A stretch of 39,951 bases of DNA from Burkholderia sp. S171 (GCF_009766085.1 NZ_LMUF01000064.1:183095-223045), one strand, 5' to 3'; shown: positions 1 through 9,377, numbered from the stretch's first letter. Notes: generated by a model not told the origin, from the letters alone. Program-made: numbers and translations.

Positions 1-391
1 TGCCTGGAGGTGGATCATTCGCTCGAGCAAGATAGCCACCAAGTTGCGCAATTTTGAATAGGTAACGTGAAAGCGGCGGAGCGTGACTCGATCGCTTGTT
101 GTCTTTCACGAAGTGGTTGAGAAGCTCGATTTCCGCCTGTGTCAGCGCCATTTCCGGGAGCGCCTCGGGCATCGACCGGTTGATCATCGTGATCCAGAAC
201 ACACGCCAACTTAAGATGCAAAAGATCGAAACAAGGTTAGCGAGCCGGTCTGCCGTTCGAAGCCTTGACTCTTCCACCTTGCAACCCGACTTCAGAATTT
301 TGTGGAACGTTTCGATCTTCCAGCGCATTGCGTACCAGTCCAGCTTTTCGATTGCATCACGCCTCGATGCGACTGGTAGGTCCGTAACTAG
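1..391 (-). pseudogene. IS4-family transposase, C-terminal fragment
   Basis: Reading the minus strand gives one uninterrupted frame through the whole interval. It includes LVTDLPVASRRDAIEKLDWY, then a WKIETFHKILKSGC stretch, RTADRLANL and FWITMINRSMPEALPEM, and it finishes near LGGYLARANDPPPG at the window edge. This is the recognisable C-terminal part of an IS4-family DDE transposase: the Y-(x)n-W-x-IE-x-F-H-K-xLKSGC block carries the catalytic Glu region. The N-terminal part is missing because the IS5-group element starts at 392, and no matching IS4 sequence resumes beyond that element's other end. The true C-terminus lies close to or just outside the window. It is a non-functional remnant. 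Confidence 0.8.
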
Positions 392-1564
392 GGAAGGTCT
401 GAACAACTCATTTCCAGCCTGACTGTTCGCCACATTCGAAATTGGTAGGTCTCGAAAGTCGTTTTAGCGTTGGGAACCGAATGAATACGGACCAGAAATT
501 GAGCTCAATGTGTGTGGATCGCCGCTTTCGCGGCGTCCACCGTTCACATTTTCAGCAGCTTGCGACGCGCCATCCAGAGATTGGACAGCGCGAACAGCGT
601 TGTCAGTTGTGCGGTGTTTTTCTTCAGACCACGGTAGCGCGCCTTTGCGAAGCCAAACTGCAGTTTGATTACCCGAAACGGATGCTCTACCTTGGCGCGC
701 ACGCTTGCTTTAAGGTATTCAATTTCGTTGACGATGCGATCAAGCGCGTCGTCTTTATCCAGCGCCGCGCGCTTGCCAGGGCACATCGCGACCATCCAAT
801 CCACTGCCTTAGCTCTCGTACGTTTTTGTATCCCTCGATAGCCCGCATCGCCGTACACAACAGTTTCCTCGCCGTGCAGCAACGCGTCCGCTTTGACAAT
901 GTCATGCACGTTCGCGGCCGTTCCTTGAACGGTGTGTACCAGCCCGGATTCGGCGTCCACGCCAATATGCGCTTTCATGCCGAAGTACCATTGATTGCCT
1001 TTCTTGGTCGAGCTCATCTCGGGATCGCGCTCACCGCTCGCGTTCTTGGTCGAGCTGGGCGCTGCGATCAGGGTGGCATCAACGACCGTACCCGCTTTGA
1101 GCAGCAGTCCTTTGCTGCTCAGGACCGCATTGACTACTGCGAGCATCTGGACGGCAAGCTCGTGCTTCTCAAGCAGATGCCTGAATCGCAAGATCGTGCT
1201 CTCGTCAGGCAGACGCATGTTCCAGTTGTCCAGCGCGGCAAACTCCCGAAACAGCGGCACGTCATGCAACGCTTCTTCCATAGCAGGATCACTCAAGGTG
1301 AACCACTGCTGCATAAAGTGGATGCGCAACATCGTCTCCACTGGAAACGGCGGTCGCCCTCGCTTACCTTCGGGTGCATGCGGCAATACCAGCGCCACCA
1401 GTTCGCTCCACGGAACCACTCGGTTCATCTCGTCGAGGAACTCCCGCTTACGCGTTCGTTTGGTCGTCAAATCCAATCCCAGATTAGCTTGTCTCATGCC
1501 AAAATCGTCGCAGTCATCGGCCTATTTGGCAACTTAATTTCTGCATGATTTATGCAGACCTTCC
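392..1564 (-). mobile_element. Complete IS5-group insertion sequence
   Basis: The element is bounded by imperfect terminal inverted repeats. The left end reads GGAAGGTCTGAACAACTCAT, and the right end read on the minus strand is GGAAGGTCTGCATAAATCAT. The first ten bases are identical and most of the next ten agree. The GGAAGG ends, the length of about 1.17 kb and the single 317-aa transposase fit the IS5 group. The flanking tetranucleotides are CTAG (388-391) and CTAA (1565-1568). Both fit the YTAR target pattern but they are not identical, so this is not a clean single insertion with an exact target duplication. Confidence 0.85.
544..1497 (-). CDS. IS5-group transposase
   Basis: A 317-aa DDE transposase that catalyses movement of the surrounding element. 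The N-terminal DUF772-type region (PFPVETMLRIHFMQQW and following) precedes the catalytic core. The three acidic residues are visible in VVDATLIAAP (first Asp), VYGDAGYRG (second Asp) and RAKVEHPFRVIK (Glu). Length and motif order match intact IS5-group transposases, and no frameshift or stop is seen, so the protein may be functional. The ATG at 1497 follows about 65 bp of element-internal leader after the right inverted repeat. Long ORFs on the opposite strand are shadows. Confidence 0.93.
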   Translation of the reverse strand: MRQANLGLDLTTKRTRKREFLDEMNRVVPWSELVALVLPHAPEGKRGRPPFPVETMLRIHFMQQWFTLSDPAMEEALHDVPLFREFAALDNWNMRLPDESTILRFRHLLEKHELAVQMLAVVNAVLSSKGLLLKAGTVVDATLIAAPSSTKNASGERDPEMSSTKKGNQWYFGMKAHIGVDAESGLVHTVQGTAANVHDIVKADALLHGEETVVYGDAGYRGIQKRTRAKAVDWMVAMCPGKRAALDKDDALDRIVNEIEYLKASVRAKVEHPFRVIKLQFGFAKARYRGLKKNTAQLTTLFALSNLWMARRKLLKM

Positions 1565-1788
1565 CTAACAGTGATGAAGAGAAAATCCGACTCTCGCAGA
1601 CCACTAACACCGAAAGCACCACCCCGGCATTGAACCCAACCACTACCCCTAAAAACCGCCAAACCCTCAAACCCGTCCACCGGCGCGAGCGAAATCTTCT
1701 TAGCGTATATCGATCAGCGGATTTATTAGTCGCTTTGCGCGGCGGTCCGATCAAGAATCCAAAGTTAGCCAATACGCGCAAGAACACG

Positions 1789-3141
1789 ATGACCCAACCT
1801 CCCAATACCCCGCCCCGGCAACTTCACCTCAACGTCAATATCCTGCATTCGGGATTCGTTCCATCTGCCTGGCGCTTGGCCGATGCCGATCCTCAAGCGT
1901 TCATCGACGTTCGTCATTACGTGCGGGTCGCGCAGATCGCGGAGTCGGCCGGCTTCGACGCCGTCTTCCTCGCCGATAACGCCTCTATCGCCGACCAGAT
2001 CGACTTTCGCCCGATTACCGCGCTCGAACCGACCATCCTCCTTGCCAGCATCGCGGCAGCGACTTCGCATATCGGCGTGATCGGCACTGCGTCCACGAGT
2101 TACAACGAGCCGTACAACATCGCGCGCCGTTTCGCCACGCTCGACCATGTCAGCGGCGGGCGTGCAGGCTGGAACGTCGTGACCACTGCGGACCTGGGCT
2201 CAGCGCGCAATTTCGGGCGCGATGCGGTGCCCGATCACGCCGAGCGCTATGCACGTGCCGCGGAATTCACCAGCGTCGTCAAAGCGCTCTGGGACAGTTG
2301 GGAAGACGGCGCCGTTATAGGCGATAAAACAAGCGGGCTATTCGTCGATACAGCGAAGGTCCATCCGGTCGCGCATCGAGGCACGCATTTCTCGGTGCAA
2401 GGTCCGTTGAATGTGCCGCGTTCGCCGCAAGGACATCCGGTGCTGGTGCAAGCCGGCGCGTCGGGCGATGGCCGCGAGCTTGCCGCGCGCCATGCCGAAG
2501 CAGTGTTCTCAGCCTCGCAATCGTTCGAGGAGTCTCTAGCCTATGGGCGCGATCTGAAGGCGCGCGCAGCGGCTTTCGGACGCGGTCCCGACGCCGTGAA
2601 AGTGCTCGCGGGACTGACCACGATCATCGGTGCAACGGAGTCCGAAGCACTGCGTCGCCGCGACGAACTGGTGGACCTGATTCCATGGAGTTATAGCGTC
2701 ACCCGGCTGGCGGGTACGCTGGGCGTAACGCCAGACCGACTCAAGCTGGATGAGCAATTGCCGGACAACCTGACCTTGCCGGCCCAAGGCAACGGCAACC
2801 ATACGTTCTTTCACGCGACACTGGCACAAGCCCGGCAGCACGGCTACACCGTGCGTCAACTCATTCGGGCGCTTGCCGGGGGCGGGGGTCATCGCGTCAT
2901 CGTGGGTACGCCCGAGCAGATCGCCGATGACATCGAACGCTGGTTCAAGGCCGGAGCCGCCGATGGCTTCAATCTCATGCCCGATACATTGCCGGGTGGC
3001 TTACAGGATTTCGTCGATGGCGTCGTTCCAATTCTTCGCCGGCGCGGCATCTTTCGCACCGGCTACGAAGGCACGACGCTGCGCGAGCATCTCGGTCTGG
3101 CGCGTCCCGAGAACCAGAGCTTATGGCGTAAAAGCGCCTAA
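1789..3141 (+). CDS. LLM-class FMN-dependent monooxygenase (NtaA/SnaA/DszA-like) 1
   Basis: A 450-aa protein of the bacterial-luciferase-like (LLM) flavin monooxygenase superfamily, in the subgroup with nitrilotriacetate monooxygenase NtaA, SnaA and DszA. These enzymes use FMNH2 from a separate reductase to oxidise an organic substrate. The hallmarks are FDAVFLADNASIADQIDF near residue 55, GVIGTASTSYNEPYNIARRF near 115-130, and HVSGGRAGWNVVTT, the signature of this subgroup. The frame extends upstream to 1552, but that part is low-complexity and runs into the IS5 end, so the ATG at 1789 (MTQPPNTPPRQLHLNV) is preferred. The next gene is a paralogue 84 bp downstream. The substrate is unknown, and no flavin reductase or sulphonate transporter lies beside it. 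Confidence 0.88.
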   Translation: MTQPPNTPPRQLHLNVNILHSGFVPSAWRLADADPQAFIDVRHYVRVAQIAESAGFDAVFLADNASIADQIDFRPITALEPTILLASIAAATSHIGVIGTASTSYNEPYNIARRFATLDHVSGGRAGWNVVTTADLGSARNFGRDAVPDHAERYARAAEFTSVVKALWDSWEDGAVIGDKTSGLFVDTAKVHPVAHRGTHFSVQGPLNVPRSPQGHPVLVQAGASGDGRELAARHAEAVFSASQSFEESLAYGRDLKARAAAFGRGPDAVKVLAGLTTIIGATESEALRRRDELVDLIPWSYSVTRLAGTLGVTPDRLKLDEQLPDNLTLPAQGNGNHTFFHATLAQARQHGYTVRQLIRALAGGGGHRVIVGTPEQIADDIERWFKAGAADGFNLMPDTLPGGLQDFVDGVVPILRRRGIFRTGYEGTTLREHLGLARPENQSLWRKSA

Positions 3142-3225
3142 TCCTGCACCGGCAGCAAGCGGACTCACGCATGACGGTGTCCCCTTTCACGAAGCATTCC
3201 GATCCAGCATCACGACCCACACACC

Positions 3226-4590
3226 ATGGCCAAGCGAACCGGACAACTGCGCCTAGGCGCCTTTCTTTATCCTGCGGGACATCACATTGCCGCGTGGCGG
3301 CATCCCGATGCTCAGGCGGACGCCGGCATCAATTTCAAGCACTACGTGCAGCTCGCCCAAGCGGCGCAAGCAGCAAAATTCGATCTTCTGTTTCTCGCCG
3401 ATGGTGTGGGCACCCGAGGCGATAACCTCGACTTCCTGAGCCGCACCGCACACAGCTACATCGCGCAGTTCGAGCCGATCACGCTGCTGTCCGCACTGGC
3501 GGCCGTGACGGAGAAGATCGGCCTGGTTGGCACGGCGTCGACCAGTTTCAACGAGCCGTATCACATCGCCCGCAAGTTCGCGTCGCTTGACCATATCAGC
3601 GGCGGTCGCGCGGGATGGAACCTCGTTACTTCGTCGAATGAGCATGAAGCGAAGAACTTTAACCGCGACAAGCATTTCGAGCATGGAGAACGCTATGAGC
3701 GGGCGACCGAGTTTGCGGAAGTGGTCGATCGTCTCTGGGATAGTTTGGAGGACGATGCATTCTTGCGCGACAAAGAGCAGGGCCGATTCTTCGATCCCAC
3801 CAAGCGCCATGCCCTCGACCACAAAGGACGCTTTTTCCAGGTCAAGGGGCCGTTGAACGTAGCGCGCTCGCCGCAAGGTCAACCGGTTGTGGTGCAGGCG
3901 GGTTCATCGGAAGCCGGCCGGGCGTTGGCCGCTCGTACCGCCGAGGTTATCTTCACGGCGCAGCAAACCCTTCAGGACGCGATTGATTTTTATGCCGATG
4001 TCAAAGGCCGCCTCGAACAACATGGGCGTCATTCTGATGACCTGAAGATCATGCCGGGCGTGATGCCTATTGTCGGGCGCACCGAAAGCGAGGCGCGGGA
4101 GAAGTTCGAGCATCTGCAATCGCTGATCGATCCGGCGGTGGGTCTCGCGTTGGTCTCCGGCCTTACCGGTGGTTTCGACTTGTCGGCTTACCCGCTCGAT
4201 GGCCCTATTCCCGAACTGCCGGAAACGAACGCGAGCAAGAGCCGTCAACTGCTCACCCTTGATTTGGCACGGCGTGAAAACCTGACGATCCGCCAGCTTT
4301 ATCTGCGGGTGGCGGGTGCACGCGGACATTGGCAAGTGGTTGGAACGCCTGAGCAGATCGCGGACCAACTGGAAGAACGTTTCGTTCACTATGGGGCCGA
4401 TGGTTACAACATCATGCCCGCGGTTCTGCCCGGCAGCCTGACTGATTTCATCGAACTGGTGCTTCCGGAATTACGGCGCCGAGGACTGTTTCGAACGGAG
4501 TATGAAGGCCAGACGCTGCGTGCGAATCTTGGTCTTGCGCAGCCGGTTAATCGGCACTCTGCGGAGAAGGCTAGCGCGGTGGCGGCCTGA
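3226..4590 (+). CDS. LLM-class FMN-dependent monooxygenase (NtaA/SnaA/DszA-like) 2
   Basis: A 454-aa paralogue of the preceding gene. The same landmarks occur in the same order: FDLLFLADGVGTRGDNLDFL, LVGTASTSFNEPYHIARKF, HISGGRAGWNLVTS, GPLNVARSPQGQPVVVQAGSS and the terminal LRRRGLFRTEYEGQTLRANL. It belongs to the NtaA/SnaA/DszA branch of LLM flavin monooxygenases, which act on small carbon-nitrogen or carbon-sulphur compounds with reduced FMN. The pair is close enough (84 bp) to be one transcription unit and probably arose by tandem duplication. The ATG at 3226 (MAKRTGQLRLGAFLYPAGHH) matches where family members begin; the ribosome site is weak. The substrate cannot be deduced. Confidence 0.88.
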   Translation: MAKRTGQLRLGAFLYPAGHHIAAWRHPDAQADAGINFKHYVQLAQAAQAAKFDLLFLADGVGTRGDNLDFLSRTAHSYIAQFEPITLLSALAAVTEKIGLVGTASTSFNEPYHIARKFASLDHISGGRAGWNLVTSSNEHEAKNFNRDKHFEHGERYERATEFAEVVDRLWDSLEDDAFLRDKEQGRFFDPTKRHALDHKGRFFQVKGPLNVARSPQGQPVVVQAGSSEAGRALAARTAEVIFTAQQTLQDAIDFYADVKGRLEQHGRHSDDLKIMPGVMPIVGRTESEAREKFEHLQSLIDPAVGLALVSGLTGGFDLSAYPLDGPIPELPETNASKSRQLLTLDLARRENLTIRQLYLRVAGARGHWQVVGTPEQIADQLEERFVHYGADGYNIMPAVLPGSLTDFIELVLPELRRRGLFRTEYEGQTLRANLGLAQPVNRHSAEKASAVAA

Positions 4591-4759
4591 GGAGCCCTTC
4601 AACGAAGCGATAGAAGAACTACTTGCTTGCAGGACGATTCGAACACGTACTCGTTCACCACCGATGTGTCGTGACGCATTTGAAGTCACTCGCGGATCCG
4701 GACAGCCGCGTCAAAAAAGTGGCCAACTTAACGCGGAACCCGCGTACCCACTAAAATCC

Positions 4760-7159
4760 ATGGGAAGGACACGTTTTTTCCAAGGTGGGTATCTGGCTGA
4801 GCATCAACACGGTTTTATTCTGACGCGTCATTGGCGGGACACCGCCGATGGGACGGAGGTCGAATTCTGGCTGGCGACGGACGATGGTCCCCGCCATCTT
4901 CGACTGCGCCCGCAGGAATCGGTCGCATTCATTCCGGTCGATCAGCGCGAGCGCGCCGAGACGATTTTGCAACGCGAGAAACAAGTCGAACTCCGTCCGC
5001 TGGACCTCGTCGACTTCAGTCATCGGCCGGTGTTGGGCCTGTATAGCAGGCAATATCGGCAATTGACCGGGCTGGAGAGGCGCTTGAAGCAGGCTGGCGT
5101 CGATGTGTACGAAGCCGATGTCTTTCCGCCGGACCGTTACATGATGGAGCGGTTTATCACGGCGCCGGTCGTGTTTAACGGCGAGTCTCATGGAGACGGT
5201 CCGCTTCTGAACAGCGAGTTGAGGCCCGTGCCTGGCTATAGGCCGAACTTGAAACTAGTCTCGCTCGACATAGAAACCAGCGCCAAAACGGAGCTGTATT
5301 CCATCGCGCTCGAAGGCTGCGGCGAGCGTCAGGTTTATATGCTGGGACCACCTAACGGCGACAGCAGCGGCATCGACTTCAAGCTTGAATACTGTGAAAG
5401 CCGCCCTCTCCTGCTGGAGAAACTCAACGAGTGGCTTGAGCGCCATGATCCCGATGCGATCATCGGCTGGAACCTGGTTCAGTTCGATTTGCGCGTATTG
5501 CAGGAACACTCGCAGCTTTATCAGATTCCGCTGCGGCTGGGTCGCGGCGGGAGCGTGATGGAATGGCGGCAACATGGTCTCACTCAAAACCATTTCTTCG
5601 CGGGCGCGGCGGGACGATTGCTGATCGATGGCATCGAAGCGCTCAGGTCGGCCACATGGAGCTTCCCTTCGTTCAGCCTCGAGTATGTCGCGCAGAGCGT
5701 GCTGGGCGAAGGCAAGGCCATCGACAATCCGTACCAGCGGATGGATGAAATCCAGCGTCGCTTCGATGAAGACAAGCCCGCCCTCGCGCGCTACAACCTG
5801 AAGGATTGCGAGCTTGTGACGCGGGTCTTCGCGAAGACTGAACTGCTGTCGTTCCTGCTGGAGCGCGCTACAGTCACGGGACTGCCCGCTGATCGCAGCG
5901 GCGGGTCCGTGGCGGCTTTTACGCACTTGTATATGCCGCGAATGCATCGACAGGGGTTCGTTGCACCCAACCTCGGCGATGTCGCCGGTGCGGCAAGCCC
6001 CGGCGGATTCGTGATGAATTCGCGGCCGGGTCTTTACGACTCTGTTCTGGTTCTCGACTATAAAAGCCTTTACCCATCGATCATTCGCACCTTCCTTATT
6101 GACCCGGTTGGATTGGTCGACGGCCTGCGCCATCCCGATGATCAGCACTCGGTGCCGGGTTTTCTTGGCGCGCGTTTCTCACGTACGCGTCACAGTTTGC
6201 CGGCCATCGTCGATCAGGTCTGGAAAGGACGCGAGGAAGCCAAGCGCGAGCACAACAAACCGCTCTCGCAAGCGTTGAAGATCATCATGAACGCGTTCTA
6301 TGGCGTGCTGGGTTCTACAGGATGCCGCTTCTTCGACCCTCGCCTTGCGTCGTCGATCACCATGCGCAGTCATGAAATCATGCGCAAGACACGGGAGTTG
6401 ATTGAAGCCGAAGGATACGAAGTGATCTACGGCGATACGGATTCAACGTTCGTCTGGTTGAAGCACGCTCGCAGCGAGGAAGAAGCGGCGCGGATTGGCG
6501 GACTGCTCGTCGAGCACGTGAATGCGTGGTGGAACGATGATGTGCGAGAGCGCTTCGGTCTGGAGAGCGCGCTGGAGTTGCAATTCGAACGACACTATCG
6601 CCGGTTCTTCATGCCTACCATTCGCGGCGCGGAAGAAGGCAGCAAAAAACGCTACGCCGGTCTTAGCCTTCTGCCTGACGGTAGCGAGGAAGTGGTCTAC
6701 AAGGGACTCGAAACCGTTCGTAGCGACTGGACGCCACTCGCGCAGCGGTTCCAGCGAGAACTCTATTTGCGGATCTTCAAGGGCGAGCCGTATCAGGACT
6801 ATGTACGCGACTACGTGCGGCGTACGCTGAGCGGCGAATTCGACGAACTGCTCGTGTATAGAAAGCGCCTGCGCCGGCCGCTGGATGCGTATGAGCGCAA
6901 CGTGCCGCCGCATGTCCGCGCGGCTCGCATGGCCGATGAGTTCAACCGCGAGCGTGGCCGGCCGCTGCAGTATCAACGCAGCGGCTGGATCAGCTACGTG
7001 ATGACCAGCGCCGGACCGGAACCGCTCGAAACCCTGCAGGCTGCCATTGACTACGATCACTATCTGACGCGGCAGTTGCAGCCCATCGCCGACGCTATAT
7101 TGCCGCTTCTGCAAAGCGACTTCCGGACGCTGGTTTCTGGTCAGCACGAGTTGTTTTAG
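4760..7159 (+). CDS. polB: DNA polymerase II (family B)
   Basis: A 799-aa family B polymerase, close to the usual length of E. coli Pol II, involved in replication restart and translesion synthesis. The exonuclease motifs are present: LVSLDIETS (Exo I), IIGWNLVQFDLRVL (Exo II) and YNLKDCELV (Exo III). The polymerase motifs follow: LDYKSLYPSII (motif A), KIIMNAFYGVLGS (motif B) and YGDTDST (motif C). All catalytic acidic residues are intact, so proofreading and synthesis should both work. The frame opens earlier (4502), but that part overlaps the end of the monooxygenase gene and does not look like the family; the start MGRTRFFQGGYL at 4760 fits. I saw no CTGT-N8-ACAG LexA-type box in the 170 bp upstream, so SOS control is not supported here. 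Confidence 0.95.
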   Translation: MGRTRFFQGGYLAEHQHGFILTRHWRDTADGTEVEFWLATDDGPRHLRLRPQESVAFIPVDQRERAETILQREKQVELRPLDLVDFSHRPVLGLYSRQYRQLTGLERRLKQAGVDVYEADVFPPDRYMMERFITAPVVFNGESHGDGPLLNSELRPVPGYRPNLKLVSLDIETSAKTELYSIALEGCGERQVYMLGPPNGDSSGIDFKLEYCESRPLLLEKLNEWLERHDPDAIIGWNLVQFDLRVLQEHSQLYQIPLRLGRGGSVMEWRQHGLTQNHFFAGAAGRLLIDGIEALRSATWSFPSFSLEYVAQSVLGEGKAIDNPYQRMDEIQRRFDEDKPALARYNLKDCELVTRVFAKTELLSFLLERATVTGLPADRSGGSVAAFTHLYMPRMHRQGFVAPNLGDVAGAASPGGFVMNSRPGLYDSVLVLDYKSLYPSIIRTFLIDPVGLVDGLRHPDDQHSVPGFLGARFSRTRHSLPAIVDQVWKGREEAKREHNKPLSQALKIIMNAFYGVLGSTGCRFFDPRLASSITMRSHEIMRKTRELIEAEGYEVIYGDTDSTFVWLKHARSEEEAARIGGLLVEHVNAWWNDDVRERFGLESALELQFERHYRRFFMPTIRGAEEGSKKRYAGLSLLPDGSEEVVYKGLETVRSDWTPLAQRFQRELYLRIFKGEPYQDYVRDYVRRTLSGEFDELLVYRKRLRRPLDAYERNVPPHVRAARMADEFNRERGRPLQYQRSGWISYVMTSAGPEPLETLQAAIDYDHYLTRQLQPIADAILPLLQSDFRTLVSGQHELF

Positions 7160-7171
7160 TCCACGAAGATA

Positions 7172-7200
7172 TCCACAGAAATTGTTGGCAAGGCTGTGGA
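7172..7200. terminator. Weak inverted repeat after polB, DnaA-box-like
   Basis: TCCACAG (7172-7178) and CTGTGGA (7194-7200) form a perfect 7-bp inverted repeat with a 15-base loop just after the polB stop. There is no T-run, so terminator activity is uncertain. The arms also resemble inverted DnaA boxes: ATATCCACA and, on the other strand, TTGTCCACA, each one change from TTATCCACA. Two sites alone do not make an origin. Confidence 0.3.
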
Positions 7201-7303
7201 CAAGTCTTGGGGAGATTAGGCAAGGTTTTGATTTGGTTGAGGCTTAGGCCCTTGCTTCGTTATGAACGACGCGAACCGGTTGAGCCCGCGCCGTTCTCGC
7301 CCT

Positions 7304-8656
7304 TCAAGCCCCGAGCGCAGTTTCGACCGCGCCCGCCAGCGCCAGAACAACCTCATCCTGACCATGAAATCCGCCGATGCTCAACCCCACCGGCACATCC
7401 CCTTCCTTATGGCAAGGCACTGAAACCGCGCAGCCATCGAGAAAATTCACCACGCTCGGATTGCGCAGCACCAGCGCATTGGCTGCGGCGAATGCGGCGT
7501 CATCGGCTTCGAGCGCGGCGATCGCAGGCGGCGCGATAGGCACGGTCGGCATGACGAAAGCATCGAAACCGGCGAAGAACTGCCGAGCCGCCGCAATGGT
7601 CCTTCGACGTGCCGCGAGCAGATCGAGGTAATCCGCCGCCGATGCCGCCTCGCCGCGCCTGATCCGCGCCAGCACGCGCCGGTCGTATGCATCCGACTGA
7701 GTACCTAACCGCGAACGATGAGCGGCAAACGCTTCTATCGGCGAGAAGCCGAATGTGTTGATCGCAGGCAACGAATCGAGCGGTGCGAAACGGACTTCAG
7801 TGAGCAAGGCACCGGCGCGAGCAAGCTTGTCCAATGCTGCTTCATAAGCTCGCGCGACTTCCGGCTCGATACCATTCATCACATAGTTGCGCAGCACCGC
7901 GAACCGCGCGCCCGCAAGCGGCCTGCTCGTCTCGAACGATGCCCCCGAGAGCGCGCCATCCATCAACGCGCAGCACGCAACACTCGGCGCAATGGCACCG
8001 ACTACATCCAGCGTAGGCGAAAGAGGCACAACGCCCTCAGTCGGCACACGTCCCGCGCTCGGTTTAAAACCCGTGAGTCCACAAAACGCTGCAGGAATCC
8101 GCAGTGATCCGCCCGTGTCACTGCCCAGGCCGGCGGCCGCAATGCCATCGGCCACGGAAGCCGCCGCCCCCGACGACGACCCTCCGGCCACATGTCGTTC
8201 GCTACGGCGCCACGGCGATGCAGGCGTACCGTAGTGCGGATTGAGGCCCAACCCCGAGAATGCGAACTCGCTCATGTTCGTGCGCCCGATCAGCACCGCG
8301 CCGGCTCGCCTTAGCCGGGCGATCGCGGGGGCGTCGGTACTAGCAGGCGCAGCATCGGCGAGGACGCGGGAACCGGCGCGGGTCGGCTGACCTTGTACAT
8401 CGAAGAGATCTTTTACGGATACCGGCACACCCGCGAGCGGTGACAGACGCGTGCCGGCGCGGCGCAGTGCATCGAGGGCATCGGCTTGGCGGCGGGCACC
8501 GTCGGCATCGACGAAACAGAATGCAGCGCCGCCATTACCGCCGTCGGCAGCGATGCGTTCCAGCGCGATTTCAGTCAATTCGCGAGAGGTCGTAGTACCT
8601 GCGTCAAGCAGGGCGGCGAGGTCGGCGAGCGGAGTCTTGGGAGCGAAGAGCGTCAT
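7304..8656 (-). CDS. Amidase-signature family hydrolase
   Basis: A 450-aa amidase of the amidase-signature family, which hydrolyses C-N amide bonds with a Ser-cisSer-Lys triad. The Lys is in GVPVSVKDLFDV (about K82). The cis-Ser lies in the Gly/Ser-rich GGSSSGAAASVADG (about 158-171), and the nucleophile is the Ser of GSDTGGSLRIPAA (about S184). The ATG at 8656 (MTLFAPKTPL) is chosen; ten more codons upstream would overlap the DUF2848 stop and lack an ATG. It is the last gene of a minus-strand operon with a DUF2848 protein, an MHS transporter, a DUF4286-like protein and a LysR regulator, so it most likely processes an imported amide, carbamoyl or ureido compound. The exact substrate is unknown. 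Confidence 0.88.
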   Translation of the reverse strand: MTLFAPKTPLADLAALLDAGTTTSRELTEIALERIAADGGNGGAAFCFVDADGARRQADALDALRRAGTRLSPLAGVPVSVKDLFDVQGQPTRAGSRVLADAAPASTDAPAIARLRRAGAVLIGRTNMSEFAFSGLGLNPHYGTPASPWRRSERHVAGGSSSGAAASVADGIAAAGLGSDTGGSLRIPAAFCGLTGFKPSAGRVPTEGVVPLSPTLDVVGAIAPSVACCALMDGALSGASFETSRPLAGARFAVLRNYVMNGIEPEVARAYEAALDKLARAGALLTEVRFAPLDSLPAINTFGFSPIEAFAAHRSRLGTQSDAYDRRVLARIRRGEAASAADYLDLLAARRRTIAAARQFFAGFDAFVMPTVPIAPPAIAALEADDAAFAAANALVLRNPSVVNFLDGCAVSVPCHKEGDVPVGLSIGGFHGQDEVVLALAGAVETALGA

Positions 8657-8675
8657 GGATGATGTCCAGTAAAAG

Positions 8676-9377
8676 TCACGCGACAACCGGCAGCGAAGCC
8701 ACCGAATACCGATGTTTCAAAGTGCGCCCGAGCACTGGATCGTGCAGCTCAAGTTCGAAGGCATCGCCGGAGGACATCGCCGCAATGGCGCCGTGCACAG
8801 ACAACGTGCCGCCGAACATCGCGCTCTTCGCAGGCAGCGTCGGCACGCCAGCGAGCCTGCGCCATAAATCAGCCGGATCGAGCAGTCCGTCGACCGCGCC
8901 CGATTGATAAAGGCGGCGCTCGCCGTCGGCGCCGATTAGCCATGAGCGCATCGTCAACTGGTCCCAATGCGCGGTGACATCGGCATAAAGCCAGGCATCG
9001 CGGCCGAGCGGCTTTGCGCAAACCTGCTTCGATACCGCCACGCCATACGCTTCTACTTCGCGGTCCGTATGATCGGAGCCAATAGCGACCAGCGTGCCAA
9101 GCGGGCTATCGAGCAGCACGCATTCGACTTCGCCGCCCGAGTGCGCACCGAGCACGGTGATGCTCTCATCCTGCGTGAGAAGATCGGCGGCCAAGCGATA
9201 GAAACAAGGCGTAGTTGATGGCGGTGCTACACCGAGCGCTGCTAGTTCATCGATATGTGCCTGGATTGCTGCAGGATCGCGGCCTGCCCAACCCGCGATC
9301 ACGAGGTCATCTATGTTGGCCGTGGTCGAAACAGGCGCTGCGCCAAGGGGAAATACATTGAAGGAAAGCGTAGTCAT
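8676..9377 (-). CDS. DUF2848 family protein
   Basis: A 233-aa protein that I recognise as DUF2848, mainly from the conserved central part VAIGSDHTDREVEAYGVAVSK and the AHWDQLTMRSWL stretch after it. The family is found beside amidases and transporters; its fold has been suggested to resemble fumarylacetoacetate hydrolases, which I cannot verify here. It has no signal peptide or membrane segment, so it is presumably cytosolic. It lies 19 bp upstream of the amidase and 60 bp downstream of the transporter, so co-transcription is likely. A role as a partner enzyme in degrading the transported compound is inferred from context only. Confidence 0.75.
   Translation of the reverse strand: MTTLSFNVFPLGAAPVSTTANIDDLVIAGWAGRDPAAIQAHIDELAALGVAPPSTTPCFYRLAADLLTQDESITVLGAHSGGEVECVLLDSPLGTLVAIGSDHTDREVEAYGVAVSKQVCAKPLGRDAWLYADVTAHWDQLTMRSWLIGADGERRLYQSGAVDGLLDPADLWRRLAGVPTLPAKSAMFGGTLSVHGAIAAMSSGDAFELELHDPVLGRTLKHRYSVASLPVVA

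Noticed and set aside
96..422. Plus-strand 108-aa frame at the window start
   Set aside because: The minus strand in the same place reads as a clear IS4-family transposase fragment.
442..1548. Long plus-strand frame opposite the IS5 transposase
   Set aside because: It is the antisense shadow of the intact transposase; it is rich in His, Arg and Gln with no family pattern.
4590..4760. LexA box controlling polB
   Set aside because: No CTGT-N8-ACAG sequence was found upstream of the polB start.
5255..6148. Minus-strand frame inside polB
   Set aside because: It is a shadow of an intact polymerase; no independent motif or ribosome site.
7160..7303. Replication origin suggested by two DnaA-box-like sequences
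   Set aside because: There are only two imperfect boxes, no AT-rich unwinding region, no iterons and no replication-initiator gene nearby.
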